NCBI GenBank assembly: GCA_937960435.1
Contig: CALGPN010000002.1
Location: 1-64,000, forward strand
Length of the DNA: 64,000 bases
Source: an uncultured Desulfosoma sp.
Lineage (GTDB): Bacteria > Desulfobacterota > Syntrophobacteria > Syntrophobacterales > DSM-9756
Direction of reading: 5' to 3'
Of this stretch, positions 32,267 to 40,975 are shown piece after piece. Below the pieces are notes generated by a model. It had not been told where the DNA came from. It made no database searches and saw only the letters and a list, made by a program, of their open reading frames with translations. Each line of letters begins with the position of its first letter. Within the stretch, counting starts at the first letter, position 1. The position numbers and the translations under genes were made by a program.

Positions 32267-32716
32267 TCAGCTCTGGCCTTCCTTTTTGGGATGGCACTGC
32301 ACGCAGGTCGTCGGAGCGGCGCTCTGAGGATTTTGGGCCTTCAGCTTCTTGTGGCATTCCTGACAATTGGTGTGCATGGCCAGCTTCAGATTGAGCTTTT
32401 GTTGCTCCGGAGGCAGCTTCTTTTCGCCCTCGATGGTCGGTTCGTTGTGGCAGGACTCGCATTTGGCAACGGGATCACCTTGTTTCCAGACGTTCTTCCC
32501 GCCTTCGTACTTGTGGTGGCAGTCGGCGCACGCGATCTTGTAGTCTTCCGCATGCTTTTTGTGAGTAAACTGGACATTGGCCTTCGTGTGCTGGGGCCAC
32601 AATTTAGAGTTCATCGTGATCACGTCCGGGGCGTCGGCCGCGACGGCGATGAGGGCCCCCACAAAAAGAGCGACCGCGACGAAAACAGACGGGACCACCC
32701 AATTCCTTTTCTTCAC
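32267..32716 (-). CDS. Tetraheme cytochrome c3 (class III)
   Basis: A 149-residue periplasmic cytochrome. A signal peptide (VKKRNWVVPSVFVAVALFVG, cleavage after VAA near residue 27) is followed by about 120 mature residues with four CxxCH heme sites: C63-H67, C86-H90, C118-H122 and C138-H142, plus His residues at 43, 52, 55 and 115 suited as sixth ligands. Cytochrome c3 takes electrons from periplasmic hydrogenases and passes them to membrane complexes. The start is GTG at 32716 because AGGAGGTGA lies 4 nt before it; the frame open to 32764 covers the promoter leader. It converges on the ferredoxin gene at a shared terminator. Confidence 0.95.
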   Translation of the reverse strand: MKKRNWVVPSVFVAVALFVGALIAVAADAPDVITMNSKLWPQHTKANVQFTHKKHAEDYKIACADCHHKYEGGKNVWKQGDPVAKCESCHNEPTIEGEKKLPPEQQKLNLKLAMHTNCQECHKKLKAQNPQSAAPTTCVQCHPKKEGQS

Positions 32717-32771
32717 AGTGTCACCTCCTCTCGTCCCTAGGGTTCGACTTGTGATTCCGTTCACGCTGGCG

Positions 32772-32801
32772 ATTATAGGAAGAGTCTCCGGAAAGCGTCA
32801 A
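32772..32801 (-). promoter_or_regulatory. Sigma-70 promoter for cytochrome c3
   Basis: On the minus strand: TTGACG (complement of 32796-32801), an 18-nt spacer and a perfect TATAAT (complement of 32772-32777), about 55 nt upstream of the GTG start. Confidence 0.8.
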
Positions 32802-32824
32802 GGCTTTTCCGGTGAATTCGGAGC

Positions 32825-32855
32825 TTGACACACGGCGAAGGTCTTGAGCTATATT
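32825..32855 (+). promoter_or_regulatory. Candidate promoter for the DUF3303 gene
   Basis: A perfect TTGACA at 32825-32830 and TATATT at 32850-32855 with a 19-nt spacer, slightly long. It lies back to back with the cytochrome c3 promoter. Confidence 0.5.
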
Positions 32856-32909
32856 CGTCGCGACAAGATCCACGGCGGCGAGGGATTTCAGGTTGCAGGG
32901 GAGGGCGGC

Positions 32910-33185
32910 ATGCTGTTTATGGCCATATTCAATTATGCTCCGGAAGATCGCGACCGGGTGATCCAACGGTCGGAACAGTTGCCCGATGTGCCGGGGACTG
33001 ACATGAAGGGGGAATGGTTCGACGTCACGGGACATCGCGTGTTTCGGCTCTTTGAGGCCGAAGATGAAGCACACCTGGCTGCGGCCGTGTTCCAGTGGAC
33101 GGATCTGGGCGTTGCGGAAGTCGTCCCGGTCATGGAAACGAAAAAAGCCTTGAAGCTGCTGCGCAGGACGGCGAAGAAACCTTAG
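32910..33185 (+). CDS. DUF3303-type small protein
   Basis: A 91-residue protein beginning MLFMAIFNYAPEDRDRVIQR, a pattern typical of the DUF3303 ferredoxin-like (dimeric alpha/beta barrel) fold, with GEWFDVTGHRVFRLFEAED and WTDLGVAEVVPVMETKKALK. No catalytic residues are known for the family. GGGGAGGG lies just before the ATG. Function unknown; the gene is followed by a cobalamin riboswitch belonging to the next gene. Confidence 0.8.
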   Translation: MLFMAIFNYAPEDRDRVIQRSEQLPDVPGTDMKGEWFDVTGHRVFRLFEAEDEAHLAAAVFQWTDLGVAEVVPVMETKKALKLLRRTAKKP

Positions 33186-33222
33186 CCGCAGCTGTTTTGG
33201 CAAGCTTGTCCTTCAGACGATG

Positions 33223-33403
33223 GGTCCGGAATGGTGCCCGCGGATTGCCGCGGGGCAATAGGGAAGGCGGTGGGAAGCCGCCACGCTGGGCCGGCGCTGT
33301 GAGCGGGGATGAAATTCGGCGGTAAGCCACTGCAGCCTGGATAAGGGTGCGGGAAGGGCCGGAGAGTAAGACGATCCGCAAGTCAGAAGACCTGCCATCC
33401 GGA
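33223..33403 (+). promoter_or_regulatory. Adenosylcobalamin riboswitch
   Basis: The sequence holds the conserved cobalamin-riboswitch parts in order: AATAGGGAAGGCGGTG at 33258-33273, GCCGGCGCTGTGAGCGG, GCCACTG near 33327, GGATAAGGGTGCGGGAAGG and the B12 box AGTCAGAAGACCTGCC at 33381-33396. The closing P1 helix is clear: GGTCCGGAATGG at 33223-33234 pairs with CCATCCGGATC at 33393-33403 apart from one bulged A and a G-U pair. It precedes cobT, so high cobalamin should lower expression of the lower-ligand activation gene. Confidence 0.93.
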
Positions 33404-33440
33404 TCAAGATCAGACCGAATGTTTGCCTGTGCCTAAGGGT

Positions 33441-33476
33441 AAGCCTTCGAGGTCGTTGGGCCTCGAAGGCTTTTTT
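33441..33476 (+). terminator. Riboswitch-controlled terminator before cobT
   Basis: AAGCCTTCGAGG at 33441-33452 pairs with CCTCGAAGGCTT at 33461-33472 (12 bp), followed by further T residues. It lies 38 nt after the B12 aptamer and before the cobT start, so it is the likely expression platform (transcription termination). Confidence 0.92.
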
Positions 33477-33513
33477 CCTGTGGTGGCCGTAATGAATGGA
33501 GGAGGTGCGGTGA

Positions 33514-34578
33514 ATGGAAAAGACCCTGAGGAACGTGATCGAGGCGATAGAACCCGCTGATTCCTCGTGGGAAGCTCGGGCTTGGGAGAGGTTGCGTTCC
33601 CAGATTCGACCCCGGGGTTCCCTCGGGCGCCTTGAAGAGATGGCGGCCCGTCTGGCAGGCATGACGCAAAGCTTGGCCCCCGATGTGTCCAAAAAAATCA
33701 TTTTGACGATGGCCGGAGATCACGGCGTGGCGGAGGAAGGGGTGAGCGCCTACCCCCAGGAAGTGACCGCCCAGATGGTTTATAGTTTCGTGAAAGGGTG
33801 GGCCTCCATCAACGTTTTGGCGGATCATGGGGGAGCGACCGTGCGTGTGGTGGATTTCGGCGTCGCCTCGGATCTTCCTGAAGACTGGGCCGTGGTGCGC
33901 CGAAAGATCGGAAAAGGCACACGCAACATCACCAAAGGCCCGGCCATGGATCGCGGGGAAGCCGTCCGGGGGATGGTCGAGGGGGCCCGTTTGGTCATGG
34001 ACGCCGTAAGCCACGAAGGCTATCGCCTTATCGGGACGGGCGACATGGGCATTGCGAACACCACGCCTTCCACGGCCATTGTCGCGGCGTTCAGCGGCAA
34101 ACCCGTCGCCGAGTTGACCGGCCGGGGAACGGGTATCGACGATGCGGCTTGGCAGCGCAAAGTCCAAGCCGTCGAGACGGCTCTGGCCGTGAACCGCCCC
34201 GACCCTCTCGACCCTGTGGACGTGCTCGCCAAGGTGGGCGGCTACGAAATCGCCGGTCTGGCGGGGGCGGTCCTAGGGGCTGCGGCTGTGAGGGTGCCGG
34301 TGGTCTGCGACGGATTTATCGCCACGGCCGGCGCGCTCATTGCCTGCCGACTTGCGCCTCGGGCTGCGGATTATCTTTTTGTGTCCCATCGCAGCCAAGA
34401 GGTAGGCCATCAGACGATGATCGAGCTCCTCGGCCTGAAGCCGATATTGGATTTATCCATGAGGCTGGGGGAAGGGACGGGGGCGGCCTTGGCCATGCAT
34501 TTGGTGGAAGCTTCTGCGCGGGTTCTTCGAGATATCAAAACCTTTGCCGAGGCCGGGGTGACGGACACCGGCCATTGA
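33514..34578 (+). CDS. cobT: Nicotinate-nucleotide--dimethylbenzimidazole phosphoribosyltransferase
   Basis: A 354-residue enzyme with the CobT motifs RPRGSLGRLEEMAARLAG, AGDHGVAEEGVSAYPQEV, GTGDMGIANTTPSTAI, the LTGRGTGID segment and the C-terminal RLGEGTGAALAM with the catalytic Glu. It makes alpha-ribazole 5'-phosphate (or another lower-ligand nucleotide) from nicotinate mononucleotide for cobamide assembly. The ribosome binding site GGAGGAGGTG is strong. It stands alone behind its riboswitch; no other cob genes adjoin it apart from the CbiA-like dsrN 2 kb away. Confidence 0.96.
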   Translation: MEKTLRNVIEAIEPADSSWEARAWERLRSQIRPRGSLGRLEEMAARLAGMTQSLAPDVSKKIILTMAGDHGVAEEGVSAYPQEVTAQMVYSFVKGWASINVLADHGGATVRVVDFGVASDLPEDWAVVRRKIGKGTRNITKGPAMDRGEAVRGMVEGARLVMDAVSHEGYRLIGTGDMGIANTTPSTAIVAAFSGKPVAELTGRGTGIDDAAWQRKVQAVETALAVNRPDPLDPVDVLAKVGGYEIAGLAGAVLGAAAVRVPVVCDGFIATAGALIACRLAPRAADYLFVSHRSQEVGHQTMIELLGLKPILDLSMRLGEGTGAALAMHLVEASARVLRDIKTFAEAGVTDTGH

Positions 34579-34832
34579 TGAGATACCGGGGACAAGGGGC
34601 TTTTCCTAGCCAGGTTCATGCGCCCGTCCTCGGACTCTGATCAACAAGGGATTGGGACAAAACGGCACGGCCTGTGGGGCGGCAAAGCCTGCCGGGCCGC
34701 TGGATTGGGTGAAGAGACGATGGGGGCGGACCTATGTGTCCGCCCTTTTTCGCGCGCGATCCTTTTCTAAAGACCCCAAAGCCCGCAGGTCGACGAAACG
34801 TCTTTACCGTGAGGAGCCGGCTCTGCGGCGCC
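34579..34832 (+). other. Non-coding stretch after cobT with a terminal hairpin
   Basis: No gene is supported here. The centre (34650-34700) is rich in short inverted repeats (CGGCACGGCC, GGCGGC-AAA-GCCTGCC) and ends in the strong terminator at 34724-34750. This could be the cobT 3' untranslated region or a separate small RNA; no promoter was recognised. Confidence 0.4.
34724..34750 (+). terminator. Rho-independent terminator downstream of cobT
   Basis: An 8-bp perfect stem GGGCGGAC/GTCCGCCC with a six-base loop and five T at 34746-34750. It lies about 150 nt after the cobT stop and before the converging lipoprotein gene. Confidence 0.9.
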
Positions 34833-36755
34833 TCACCGGTCGACGCGGACCAAAGACCCGCCGGTGATCTGCAGGATCGGGTAGGTTCTTTCCATGTGTC
34901 CGTCGGGAGCGAAACGCATGGGGCCCAAGGGACCGTTGGGAAGGTCCAGCTGCAACAACCATTGGCGAAACCGTAGGCGATCCGCTTGGGCTTCCTTGAG
35001 GAGCTGTTCGCGGGCGCCGAGAACGAGCAGGGCCGCGCTGTAGGCCTGAGCCGCCAAGAAGTCCGGGTCTTCGCCGTATGTTTCCCGGTAATCCTTAAAA
35101 AAAGCCTCCTGAACCGGGTCCGTGGTCCCGGAAGGATCCCTGTAAAAAGCGGAGGGGAAAAGAGCGCCTTCCAAGTAAACTCCGCCCGCCGAGATCAGCG
35201 ATTTTTCTTCCCAGAGATTCGTGCCCAAAAGGGTCACCCCGACCACGTCGTAATAGGGCAGTTGAGGGGCGATGAGGGCGATGGTTTCGGCGGCGTCAGG
35301 GATAAACAAGGCGTCGAGGGTCGAGTCCTCCGTCCGCGATCCCGAGTCTGAACGCGCACGTTGGGCGACGGCCTGGATCGGTCCCTTAAAATCGGTCATT
35401 CCCGGGGCGTACGAGACGTCAGCGACAAGGTGTCCTCCCTTTTCCCGGACCTTGGTGACAAAGACTTCCCTCAAAGCTCTCCCGTAAGGTTCTTCGGGAT
35501 AAAGAACACCGAAGTTCTTATATCCAAGAACGTCTCGGCAGTAGCTGAGCAAGGTCCCGATCATGTCCTGGTGATCAAGGAAGGCGTGGAAAAGAAAAGG
35601 GGTTTGCGAGGAGACTTGACGTTTTTCCGTAAGGCTGATCACCGGGATGCCGTGTTCGTTGGCCAGAGGCATGACCGCTTCGGCGCTTCGGGGGCTTAGA
35701 GGGCCGATCACGGCGAGAACCTGCTCGTCCTGGACCAGATGGTTCAAAGCGCTGACGGCGAGGTCCGGGTTGGCCTGGGTGTCCGCCAAAACGAGTCGTG
35801 TCGGTGAGCCCCGATAAAGCTTTTCCCAGTGCCTCAAAGCGAGAGCGACTCCCTTGACGGCTCGGCGGCCGTAGGCGGCGTGCGGTCCGCTCAAGGGGAC
35901 CATGCATCCAAGCCGTTGCGGGTCGGCCGGCCCTGCGGGGCCTATGACGCCTCGAAGCTCCTCCTCGATCTTTCGGGCTACAGGGTGCTGCGGGTTTTGG
36001 GACATCAACTTAAGAAAAGCGTCACGCCGTTCTTGAGGAGGCCTGAGCTGGATCTGACGGTAAAGCAGAAAAGGGAGCAAGCGCTCGGAGGCGACGTTTT
36101 GAAGCGCGCGATCCACCGACGGCCCATCCAAGGTCAGCGCAAGGGAAAAGGCCTCTTGGTCCAGGAGCTTTTGGTCTTCTGGTCCGGGTTGGGCGGCGTA
36201 TCCTTTGTCGAGCCACGAAAGGGCGGCGTCCGGATTTCCCGCATCCCTGTAAAGACCCGCGAGAAGACGAGCCAGCTTCTGACGCCAGGCGGGTTGCGAG
36301 ACCGCGGCATCCCAGAGGGACTGGGCTTCTTCGATGAGTTTTTTGCGGTTTTCGCCTTCCTCCCATCGGGCGTAGAGCAGCCCGATGCGCGCGGTTATCG
36401 CATCGCGCCACTGGGGATATTCTCTGAGCGCCGCTTCATAGGCCTTGCGGGCGGCATGGGGGTTTTGGGCCTGCACCCAAATGTCGCCTTGGGCGGTCAA
36501 AGCCGCGGGGGCGATGGCGTTGGAGGGGAAGAAGTAGGCGATTTGTTGGAAGGTCGCCAAAGCGTCGTCCAGGCGGCCGGCGTCCCTTAGGGAAACGGCC
36601 TGCTTCCAGAGGGCTTGGGCTTCCGGAGGCGGCGGTTCGTGAAAGACGCTTTCGGGGATAAGCACGCGAACCTGTTGCCGAGGGACGCATCCCAGAGGGA
36701 GCGAGGCACACAGGATCAGAAACGCAAGAAGACGCACAACACTTCGAAAAATCAT
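34833..36755 (-). CDS. Lipoprotein with N-terminal TPRs and LpoA/amino-acid-binding-like domain
   Basis: A 640-residue exported lipoprotein. Its signal peptide MIFRSVVRLLAFLILCASLP ends in the lipobox LPLGC (Cys at about 23). Residues 50-290 form helical TPR-like repeats (LWKQAVSLRDAGRLDDALAT, AYEAALREYPQWRDAITARI). Residues about 300-640 match the type I periplasmic-binding fold of Leu/Ile/Val-binding proteins and LpoA: GCMVPLSGPHAAYGRRAVKG, AVIGPLSPRSAEAVMPLANE, PYGRALREVFVTKVREKGGH. LpoA-type outer-membrane lipoproteins activate penicillin-binding proteins; the TPR plus binding-fold order is the same. AAAGGA precedes the ATG by 7 nt. It lies downstream of dnaK and may be read partly from that operon. 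Confidence 0.85.
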   Translation of the reverse strand: MIFRSVVRLLAFLILCASLPLGCVPRQQVRVLIPESVFHEPPPPEAQALWKQAVSLRDAGRLDDALATFQQIAYFFPSNAIAPAALTAQGDIWVQAQNPHAARKAYEAALREYPQWRDAITARIGLLYARWEEGENRKKLIEEAQSLWDAAVSQPAWRQKLARLLAGLYRDAGNPDAALSWLDKGYAAQPGPEDQKLLDQEAFSLALTLDGPSVDRALQNVASERLLPFLLYRQIQLRPPQERRDAFLKLMSQNPQHPVARKIEEELRGVIGPAGPADPQRLGCMVPLSGPHAAYGRRAVKGVALALRHWEKLYRGSPTRLVLADTQANPDLAVSALNHLVQDEQVLAVIGPLSPRSAEAVMPLANEHGIPVISLTEKRQVSSQTPFLFHAFLDHQDMIGTLLSYCRDVLGYKNFGVLYPEEPYGRALREVFVTKVREKGGHLVADVSYAPGMTDFKGPIQAVAQRARSDSGSRTEDSTLDALFIPDAAETIALIAPQLPYYDVVGVTLLGTNLWEEKSLISAGGVYLEGALFPSAFYRDPSGTTDPVQEAFFKDYRETYGEDPDFLAAQAYSAALLVLGAREQLLKEAQADRLRFRQWLLQLDLPNGPLGPMRFAPDGHMERTYPILQITGGSLVRVDR

Positions 36756-36837
36756 GTCGTTCCTTTGCTCGAAAAACCGAGGGCTTTCGGCGGATCGCCT
36801 CAGGGTGGCACCCGCCGGTTCCGGAGCTCCTATGGCC

Positions 36838-36866
36838 AAGGGGCACGTGGATGCCACGTGCCCCTT
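36838..36866. repeat. Long perfect inverted repeat
   Basis: AAGGGGCACGTGG at 36838-36850 and CCACGTGCCCCTT at 36854-36866, 13-bp perfect arms around ATG. It lies in the spacer between dnaK and the lipoprotein gene. No T-run follows on the minus strand, so it may be an operator or a 5' stability hairpin. Confidence 0.7.
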
Positions 36867-36895
36867 GTGCCGCACTCCCCTAGCAAAATCCTTCT

Positions 36896-36920
36896 GAAAC
36901 CGCAAGGGTTTCCCCTGCGG
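36896..36920 (-). terminator. Terminator-like hairpin after dnaK
   Basis: On the minus strand CCGCAGGGG-AAA-CCCTTGCGG forms about 9 bp including one G-U pair, followed by TTTC. The T-run is short, so partial read-through into the lipoprotein gene is possible. Confidence 0.5.
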
Positions 36921-36932
36921 TCTTGGTCTTCG

Positions 36933-38849
36933 TTATTTGTCTTTGACCTCTTCGAAATCCGCGTCCACGACGTCGTCGTCGGACTTGCGCCCCGACGCAC
37001 CGCCGGCGGAGGCTGCAGAGCCTCCGGCCTGAGCTTGCTGCTCGGCTGTCTTCTTGTACATCTCCTCGGCCAGCTTATGAGAAACCTGCGTGAGCTGTTC
37101 CATCTCTTTTTCGATGGCGCGCTTGTCGTCGCCTTCCATGGCCTTTCGGAGCTTTTCGATCTGGGCGTCGATCCGGCTTCGGGTGGCCGCATCCACCTTG
37201 TCGCCCAGGTCCTTGAGCGTCTTTTCGGTGCTGTAGATGAGCGCGTCGGCCTGGTTGCGCGTGTCCACCAGTTCTCGGCGCCGCCTGTCTTCCTCGGCGT
37301 GCATTTCGGCTTCCTTGACGAGCTTTTCGATTTCTTCCTGGGACAGGCCGCTGGAGGCGGTGATCTGGATGGACTGTTCCTTCCCCGTGGCCAGGTCTTT
37401 GGCCGACACATGCACAATGCCGTTGGCGTCGATGTCGAAGGTCACTTCAATCTGCGGCACACCGCGCGGCGCGGGTGGGATCCCCACCAAGTCGAAACGG
37501 CCCAAAGTTTTGTTGTCGGCCGCCATGGGCCGTTCCCCCTGGAGCACGTGGATGGAGACGGCCGTCTGGTTGTCGGTGGCGGTGGAGAAAATCTGGCTCT
37601 TGCGCGTCGGGATGGTGGTGTTGCGTTCGATGAGCTTGGTCATGACGCCGCCCAGAGTTTCAATGCCCAGAGACAGCGGAGTGACGTCCAGCAAGAGCAC
37701 GTCTTTCACTTCCCCGGAAAGCACCGCCCCTTGGATGGCGGCGCCCACGGCTACCACTTCGTCGGGGTTGACGCCCTTGTGCGGTTCTTTACCGAAGAAC
37801 TCCCGGACCTTTTGTTGGACGCGCGGCATGCGGGTCATGCCCCCCACGAGGATGACTTCGTGGATGTCCGCCGCGGTGAGCCCCGCGTCTTGGAGCGCTT
37901 GGCGCATGGGCGGCACGAGTTTTTCGATGAGGTCTTCCGTCAGGGCTTCCAGCTTGGCTCGGGTGAGCTTCATCGTGAGGTGTTTCGGGCCGGAGGCGTC
38001 GGCCGTGATAAAGGGGAGATTGATGTCCGTTTCCGTCGTGGAAGACAGTTCGATTTTCGCCTTTTCGGCGGCTTCTTTGAGGCGCTGCAGGGCCATCTTG
38101 TCATTGCGAAGGTCAATGCCCTGGTCTTTTTTGAATTCGTCCGCCAGCCAATCGATGATGCGTTGATCGAAGTCTTCACCCCCTAGGTGTGTGTCCCCGT
38201 TGGTGGCTTTCACTTCAAAGACCCCATCGCCGATTTCCAGGATGGAAATATCGTAGGTGCCCCCACCCAAGTCGAAAACGGCGATCTTTTCGTCTTTTTT
38301 CTTGTCCAACCCGTAGGCCAAAGCCGCCGCAGTGGGTTCGTTGATGATGCGAAGGACGTTCAGGCCCGCAATCTTTCCGGCGTCTTTGGTGGCCTGGCGT
38401 TGACTGTCGTTGAAATAGGCGGGGACGGTGATGACCGCATCGGTCACCTTTTCGCCCAGGTAATCTTCAGCGGTTTGCTTCATTTTCATAAGAATAAAGG
38501 CCGAAATTTCCGTCGGGCTGTATTGCCGCCCGCGGATGAGGATGTGGGCGTCGCCGTTGGCCGCTTCCACGATCTTGTACGGCAGAATTTCCAGGTCTCG
38601 CTGCACTTCCTTGGATCTGTACTTCCGGCCGATAAGGCGCTTTACGGCAAAAACGGTGTTTTCCGGGTTGGTGATGGCCTGCCGTTTGGCTACCTGACCC
38701 ACCAGGCGTTCCCCGCTGTCGGTGAAGGCGACCATAGACGGGGTGGTGCGCCCGCCTTCAGAGTTCGTCAACACTTTGGGCTCTTTGCCCTCCATGACGG
38801 CCACAACGGAGTTTGTTGTGCCCAGATCGATCCCAATGATTTTTGCCAT
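36933..38849 (-). CDS. dnaK: Hsp70 chaperone DnaK
   Basis: A 638-residue chaperone. The ATPase domain begins [19 protein letters not shown] and includes [19 protein letters not shown] and [14 protein letters not shown]. The substrate-binding domain includes [15 protein letters not shown] and [14 protein letters not shown], and the C-terminal tail ends [15 protein letters not shown]. With GrpE and DnaJ it folds and protects cytoplasmic proteins. The ribosome binding site AAGGAGG lies 8 nt before the ATG. It is the third gene of hrcA-grpE-dnaK; no dnaJ follows. Confidence 0.99.
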   Translation of the reverse strand: MAKIIGIDLGTTNSVVAVMEGKEPKVLTNSEGGRTTPSMVAFTDSGERLVGQVAKRQAITNPENTVFAVKRLIGRKYRSKEVQRDLEILPYKIVEAANGDAHILIRGRQYSPTEISAFILMKMKQTAEDYLGEKVTDAVITVPAYFNDSQRQATKDAGKIAGLNVLRIINEPTAAALAYGLDKKKDEKIAVFDLGGGTYDISILEIGDGVFEVKATNGDTHLGGEDFDQRIIDWLADEFKKDQGIDLRNDKMALQRLKEAAEKAKIELSSTTETDINLPFITADASGPKHLTMKLTRAKLEALTEDLIEKLVPPMRQALQDAGLTAADIHEVILVGGMTRMPRVQQKVREFFGKEPHKGVNPDEVVAVGAAIQGAVLSGEVKDVLLLDVTPLSLGIETLGGVMTKLIERNTTIPTRKSQIFSTATDNQTAVSIHVLQGERPMAADNKTLGRFDLVGIPPAPRGVPQIEVTFDIDANGIVHVSAKDLATGKEQSIQITASSGLSQEEIEKLVKEAEMHAEEDRRRRELVDTRNQADALIYSTEKTLKDLGDKVDAATRSRIDAQIEKLRKAMEGDDKRAIEKEMEQLTQVSHKLAEEMYKKTAEQQAQAGGSAASAGGASGRKSDDDVVDADFEEVKDK

Positions 38850-38949
38850 TGCTCATGCCTCCTTAAAAGACGAATGGGTGTCACTTCTGTCTCTCATGGT
38901 TGTTTGGTCGCACGTCCGTCGGGCACCGTGGCGGTGCCGGTCTCCAGCC

Positions 38950-39561
38950 TCAGGCGGGACGTTCCGATTCTTGGGAACACGTGGCCGTGCGGCTTCCTTT
39001 GCTCACGGCAACCAGGGCGGGTCTGAGGAGCCGATCATGCAACGTGTAGCCCTTCTGGAACTCCTGGATGACCGTATTGGGTGGAAATTCTTCCGTTTCC
39101 TGTTGGAGGATCGCTTCATGAAAACACGGGTCGAAATCTTTGCCGTGGGATTCAAAAGGTCTGCAGCCAAACCGCGCCAGGGTGTCCAAGAAATGCTTGT
39201 GGGTCATCTTGACCCCTTCCAGCAGCGTTTGGTTGTCGGTGTCCTGTTCCGCGTGCTGGATGGCGCGTTCCAAGTTGTCTACGACGGCCAATAGTTCCCG
39301 AATCAGACTCTCGTTGGCATACGCGACGGCTTCGGCGCGGTCCCGTTCCAATCGCTTGCGCGTATTTTCCATGTCTGCCGCTTGGCGCAGGAGCCTGTCC
39401 TTTAGGGATTGGATTTCCGATTCTTTTTGTTCCAAAAGAACCCGGAGATCTTCATCGGCCGGTGTCTCGTCCGAGGATGGCCCCTCAGGGGCGGGCTGCG
39501 TCGCGTCATCGGAAGAGACGGAGGGATCCTCATGGAAATCCGGTTTCTTTTCGTTGAGCAT
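38950..39561 (-). CDS. grpE: Nucleotide exchange factor GrpE
   Basis: A 203-residue protein with an acidic, disordered N terminus (to about 45), a long coiled coil (LLEQKESEIQSLKDRLLRQA, ADMENTRKRLERDRAEAVAY), the four-helix part and the C-terminal beta domain with FDPCFHEAI and VIQEFQKGYTLHDRLLRPA. GrpE releases ADP from DnaK. GGAGGTGG lies 7 nt before the ATG. It lies between hrcA and dnaK. Confidence 0.97.
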   Translation of the reverse strand: MLNEKKPDFHEDPSVSSDDATQPAPEGPSSDETPADEDLRVLLEQKESEIQSLKDRLLRQAADMENTRKRLERDRAEAVAYANESLIRELLAVVDNLERAIQHAEQDTDNQTLLEGVKMTHKHFLDTLARFGCRPFESHGKDFDPCFHEAILQQETEEFPPNTVIQEFQKGYTLHDRLLRPALVAVSKGSRTATCSQESERPA

Positions 39562-39664
39562 AAATTTTCCACCTCCATGTGCAGCCGCCGAAACAAATCG
39601 CTACCTTGATAATCACGGCCACGGGACATGTCAGCACCCGGCGGCTGGGAAAGGTCCATAATTT

Positions 39665-40735
39665 TTACGACGGATCATTTTTCCGCGCGGACGGAGCCTC
39701 ATCCGGCTCATCCAGGAACTGGCTCAGCAAGGACGCGGTGAAGGTCACCACGGGAATGATGCGCGAATAATCCATGCGGATAGGCCCGATAACGCCGAGG
39801 ACACCGAGAACGGTTCCGCCGCGCCCATACGGGGACGACACCACGCTCATTTCATGCAACTCGCTGATGTCGCTTTCCGTCCCCAGGATGATCTGCACCT
39901 GCCGTGAGGGGTCCAAGGCGCGGTCCAGCAGCCGGACAATTCGCGATTTATCTTCGAAGGCTTCCAGAATCCGCCGCATCCGTTCCACATCGGCGAATTC
40001 GGGATTGCTCAACAGATGCTTGTGCCCTTCGATATGGACGTCCGTGTTTTCCAAAGCGTCCTGAAGAGCCCGCTGACTCAGTTCCAGGGCGCGAGTGAAA
40101 AGCTGGTCAAAGAGAGCCTTTTCCCCCTCCATCTCCTTGAGGATGCGTTCCTTGACCTGGCTCAAGGGAATGTCTTGAAGGGCTTCGTTGAGATATCGAG
40201 AATACTTGTCCAAGCTGTCCTGAGGAATGTCTTCGTCCCAGTCCACAAGGGTGTGCTGAACCAACCCGGAGGCCGTGATCAGAATGACGAGGATCTGGTG
40301 TGCCCGAAGCCGCACGAACTCGATGTGCTTAAAGCGCGTGGCGCTGAGCCGCGGCCAGAGCACGATGCCCGCCTGGCGACAAAAGCGCGAAAGCACCTGG
40401 CTGGTGCGTCGCAAAAGTTCCTCCACATCCACCCGGCCCGATTCAAAAGCCCTGCGGATGAGTGCCTGCTGGCGCTTTTCCAACTCCCGGATCTTCAGAA
40501 TGGAATCCAAATAAAGCCGAAGACCCTTGTCCGTCGGGATGCGGCCGGCGGAAGTATGGGGTTGCTGCAAAAGCCCCATGTCCTCCAAATCGGCCATGAT
40601 GTTGCGAATCGTCGCCGAACTGACGTTGAGGCCGTAGTGCTTGGAGACGGTTCGAGACCCCACGGGTTCGCCGCTGCGAATGTATCCGGACACCACGGCT
40701 TCCAAAACTTTTTGGTTTCGTTCGTTCAGCTTCAT
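39665..40735 (-). CDS. hrcA: Heat-inducible transcription repressor HrcA
   Basis: A 356-residue repressor starting MKLNERNQKVLEAVVSGYI, with the winged helix SGEPVGSRTVSKHYGLNVSS and ATIRNIMADLEDMGLLQQPH, then a GAF-like domain ending GGTVLGVLGVIGPIRMDYSR. It binds CIRCE with help from GroEL and represses this operon and usually groESL. The ATG at 40735 is used; a longer frame to 40762 would run into CIRCE. It heads the operon, so the loop is autoregulatory. Confidence 0.97.
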   Translation of the reverse strand: MKLNERNQKVLEAVVSGYIRSGEPVGSRTVSKHYGLNVSSATIRNIMADLEDMGLLQQPHTSAGRIPTDKGLRLYLDSILKIRELEKRQQALIRRAFESGRVDVEELLRRTSQVLSRFCRQAGIVLWPRLSATRFKHIEFVRLRAHQILVILITASGLVQHTLVDWDEDIPQDSLDKYSRYLNEALQDIPLSQVKERILKEMEGEKALFDQLFTRALELSQRALQDALENTDVHIEGHKHLLSNPEFADVERMRRILEAFEDKSRIVRLLDRALDPSRQVQIILGTESDISELHEMSVVSSPYGRGGTVLGVLGVIGPIRMDYSRIIPVVTFTASLLSQFLDEPDEAPSARKNDPS

Positions 40736-40755
40736 CGTTTTTGTTCCACCTGAAA

Positions 40756-40782
40756 TTAGCACTCCTCATCGAAGAGTGCTAA
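40756..40782 (-). promoter_or_regulatory. CIRCE operator
   Basis: A perfect consensus CIRCE element: TTAGCACTC at 40756-40764, nine-base centre, GAGTGCTAA at 40774-40782. It sits between the promoter and the hrcA start and is the binding site for HrcA. Confidence 0.98.
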
Positions 40783-40785
40783 CCG

Positions 40786-40814
40786 AACATAGTGTGATCT
40801 TAGAATCTTGTCAA
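40786..40814 (-). promoter_or_regulatory. Sigma-70 promoter for hrcA-grpE-dnaK
   Basis: On the minus strand: TTGACA (complement of 40809-40814), a 17-nt spacer and TATGTT (complement of 40786-40791). The start point would fall in CIRCE, the usual arrangement for HrcA repression. Confidence 0.85.
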
Positions 40815-40975
40815 GCTGAGATCGTGCTGTGCCGGAAGGATAAGGATAAAAGGAAACGGGCGGGGCGCACGACGTCCCTTTTCCGGAACGCGCCACCGGG
40901 GCTTCCTGCATCATTCGGATAGATCGCCGAGACGCACTCCGGCGCGATGCCTCGGGTCGGCGGGCTGGGAGGGGT

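Noticed and set aside
34650-34722. A c-di-GMP (GEMM) riboswitch
   Set aside because: Only a GCAAAGCC-like piece is present; the matching GGCAAACC part, the tetraloop receptor and a downstream gene are missing.
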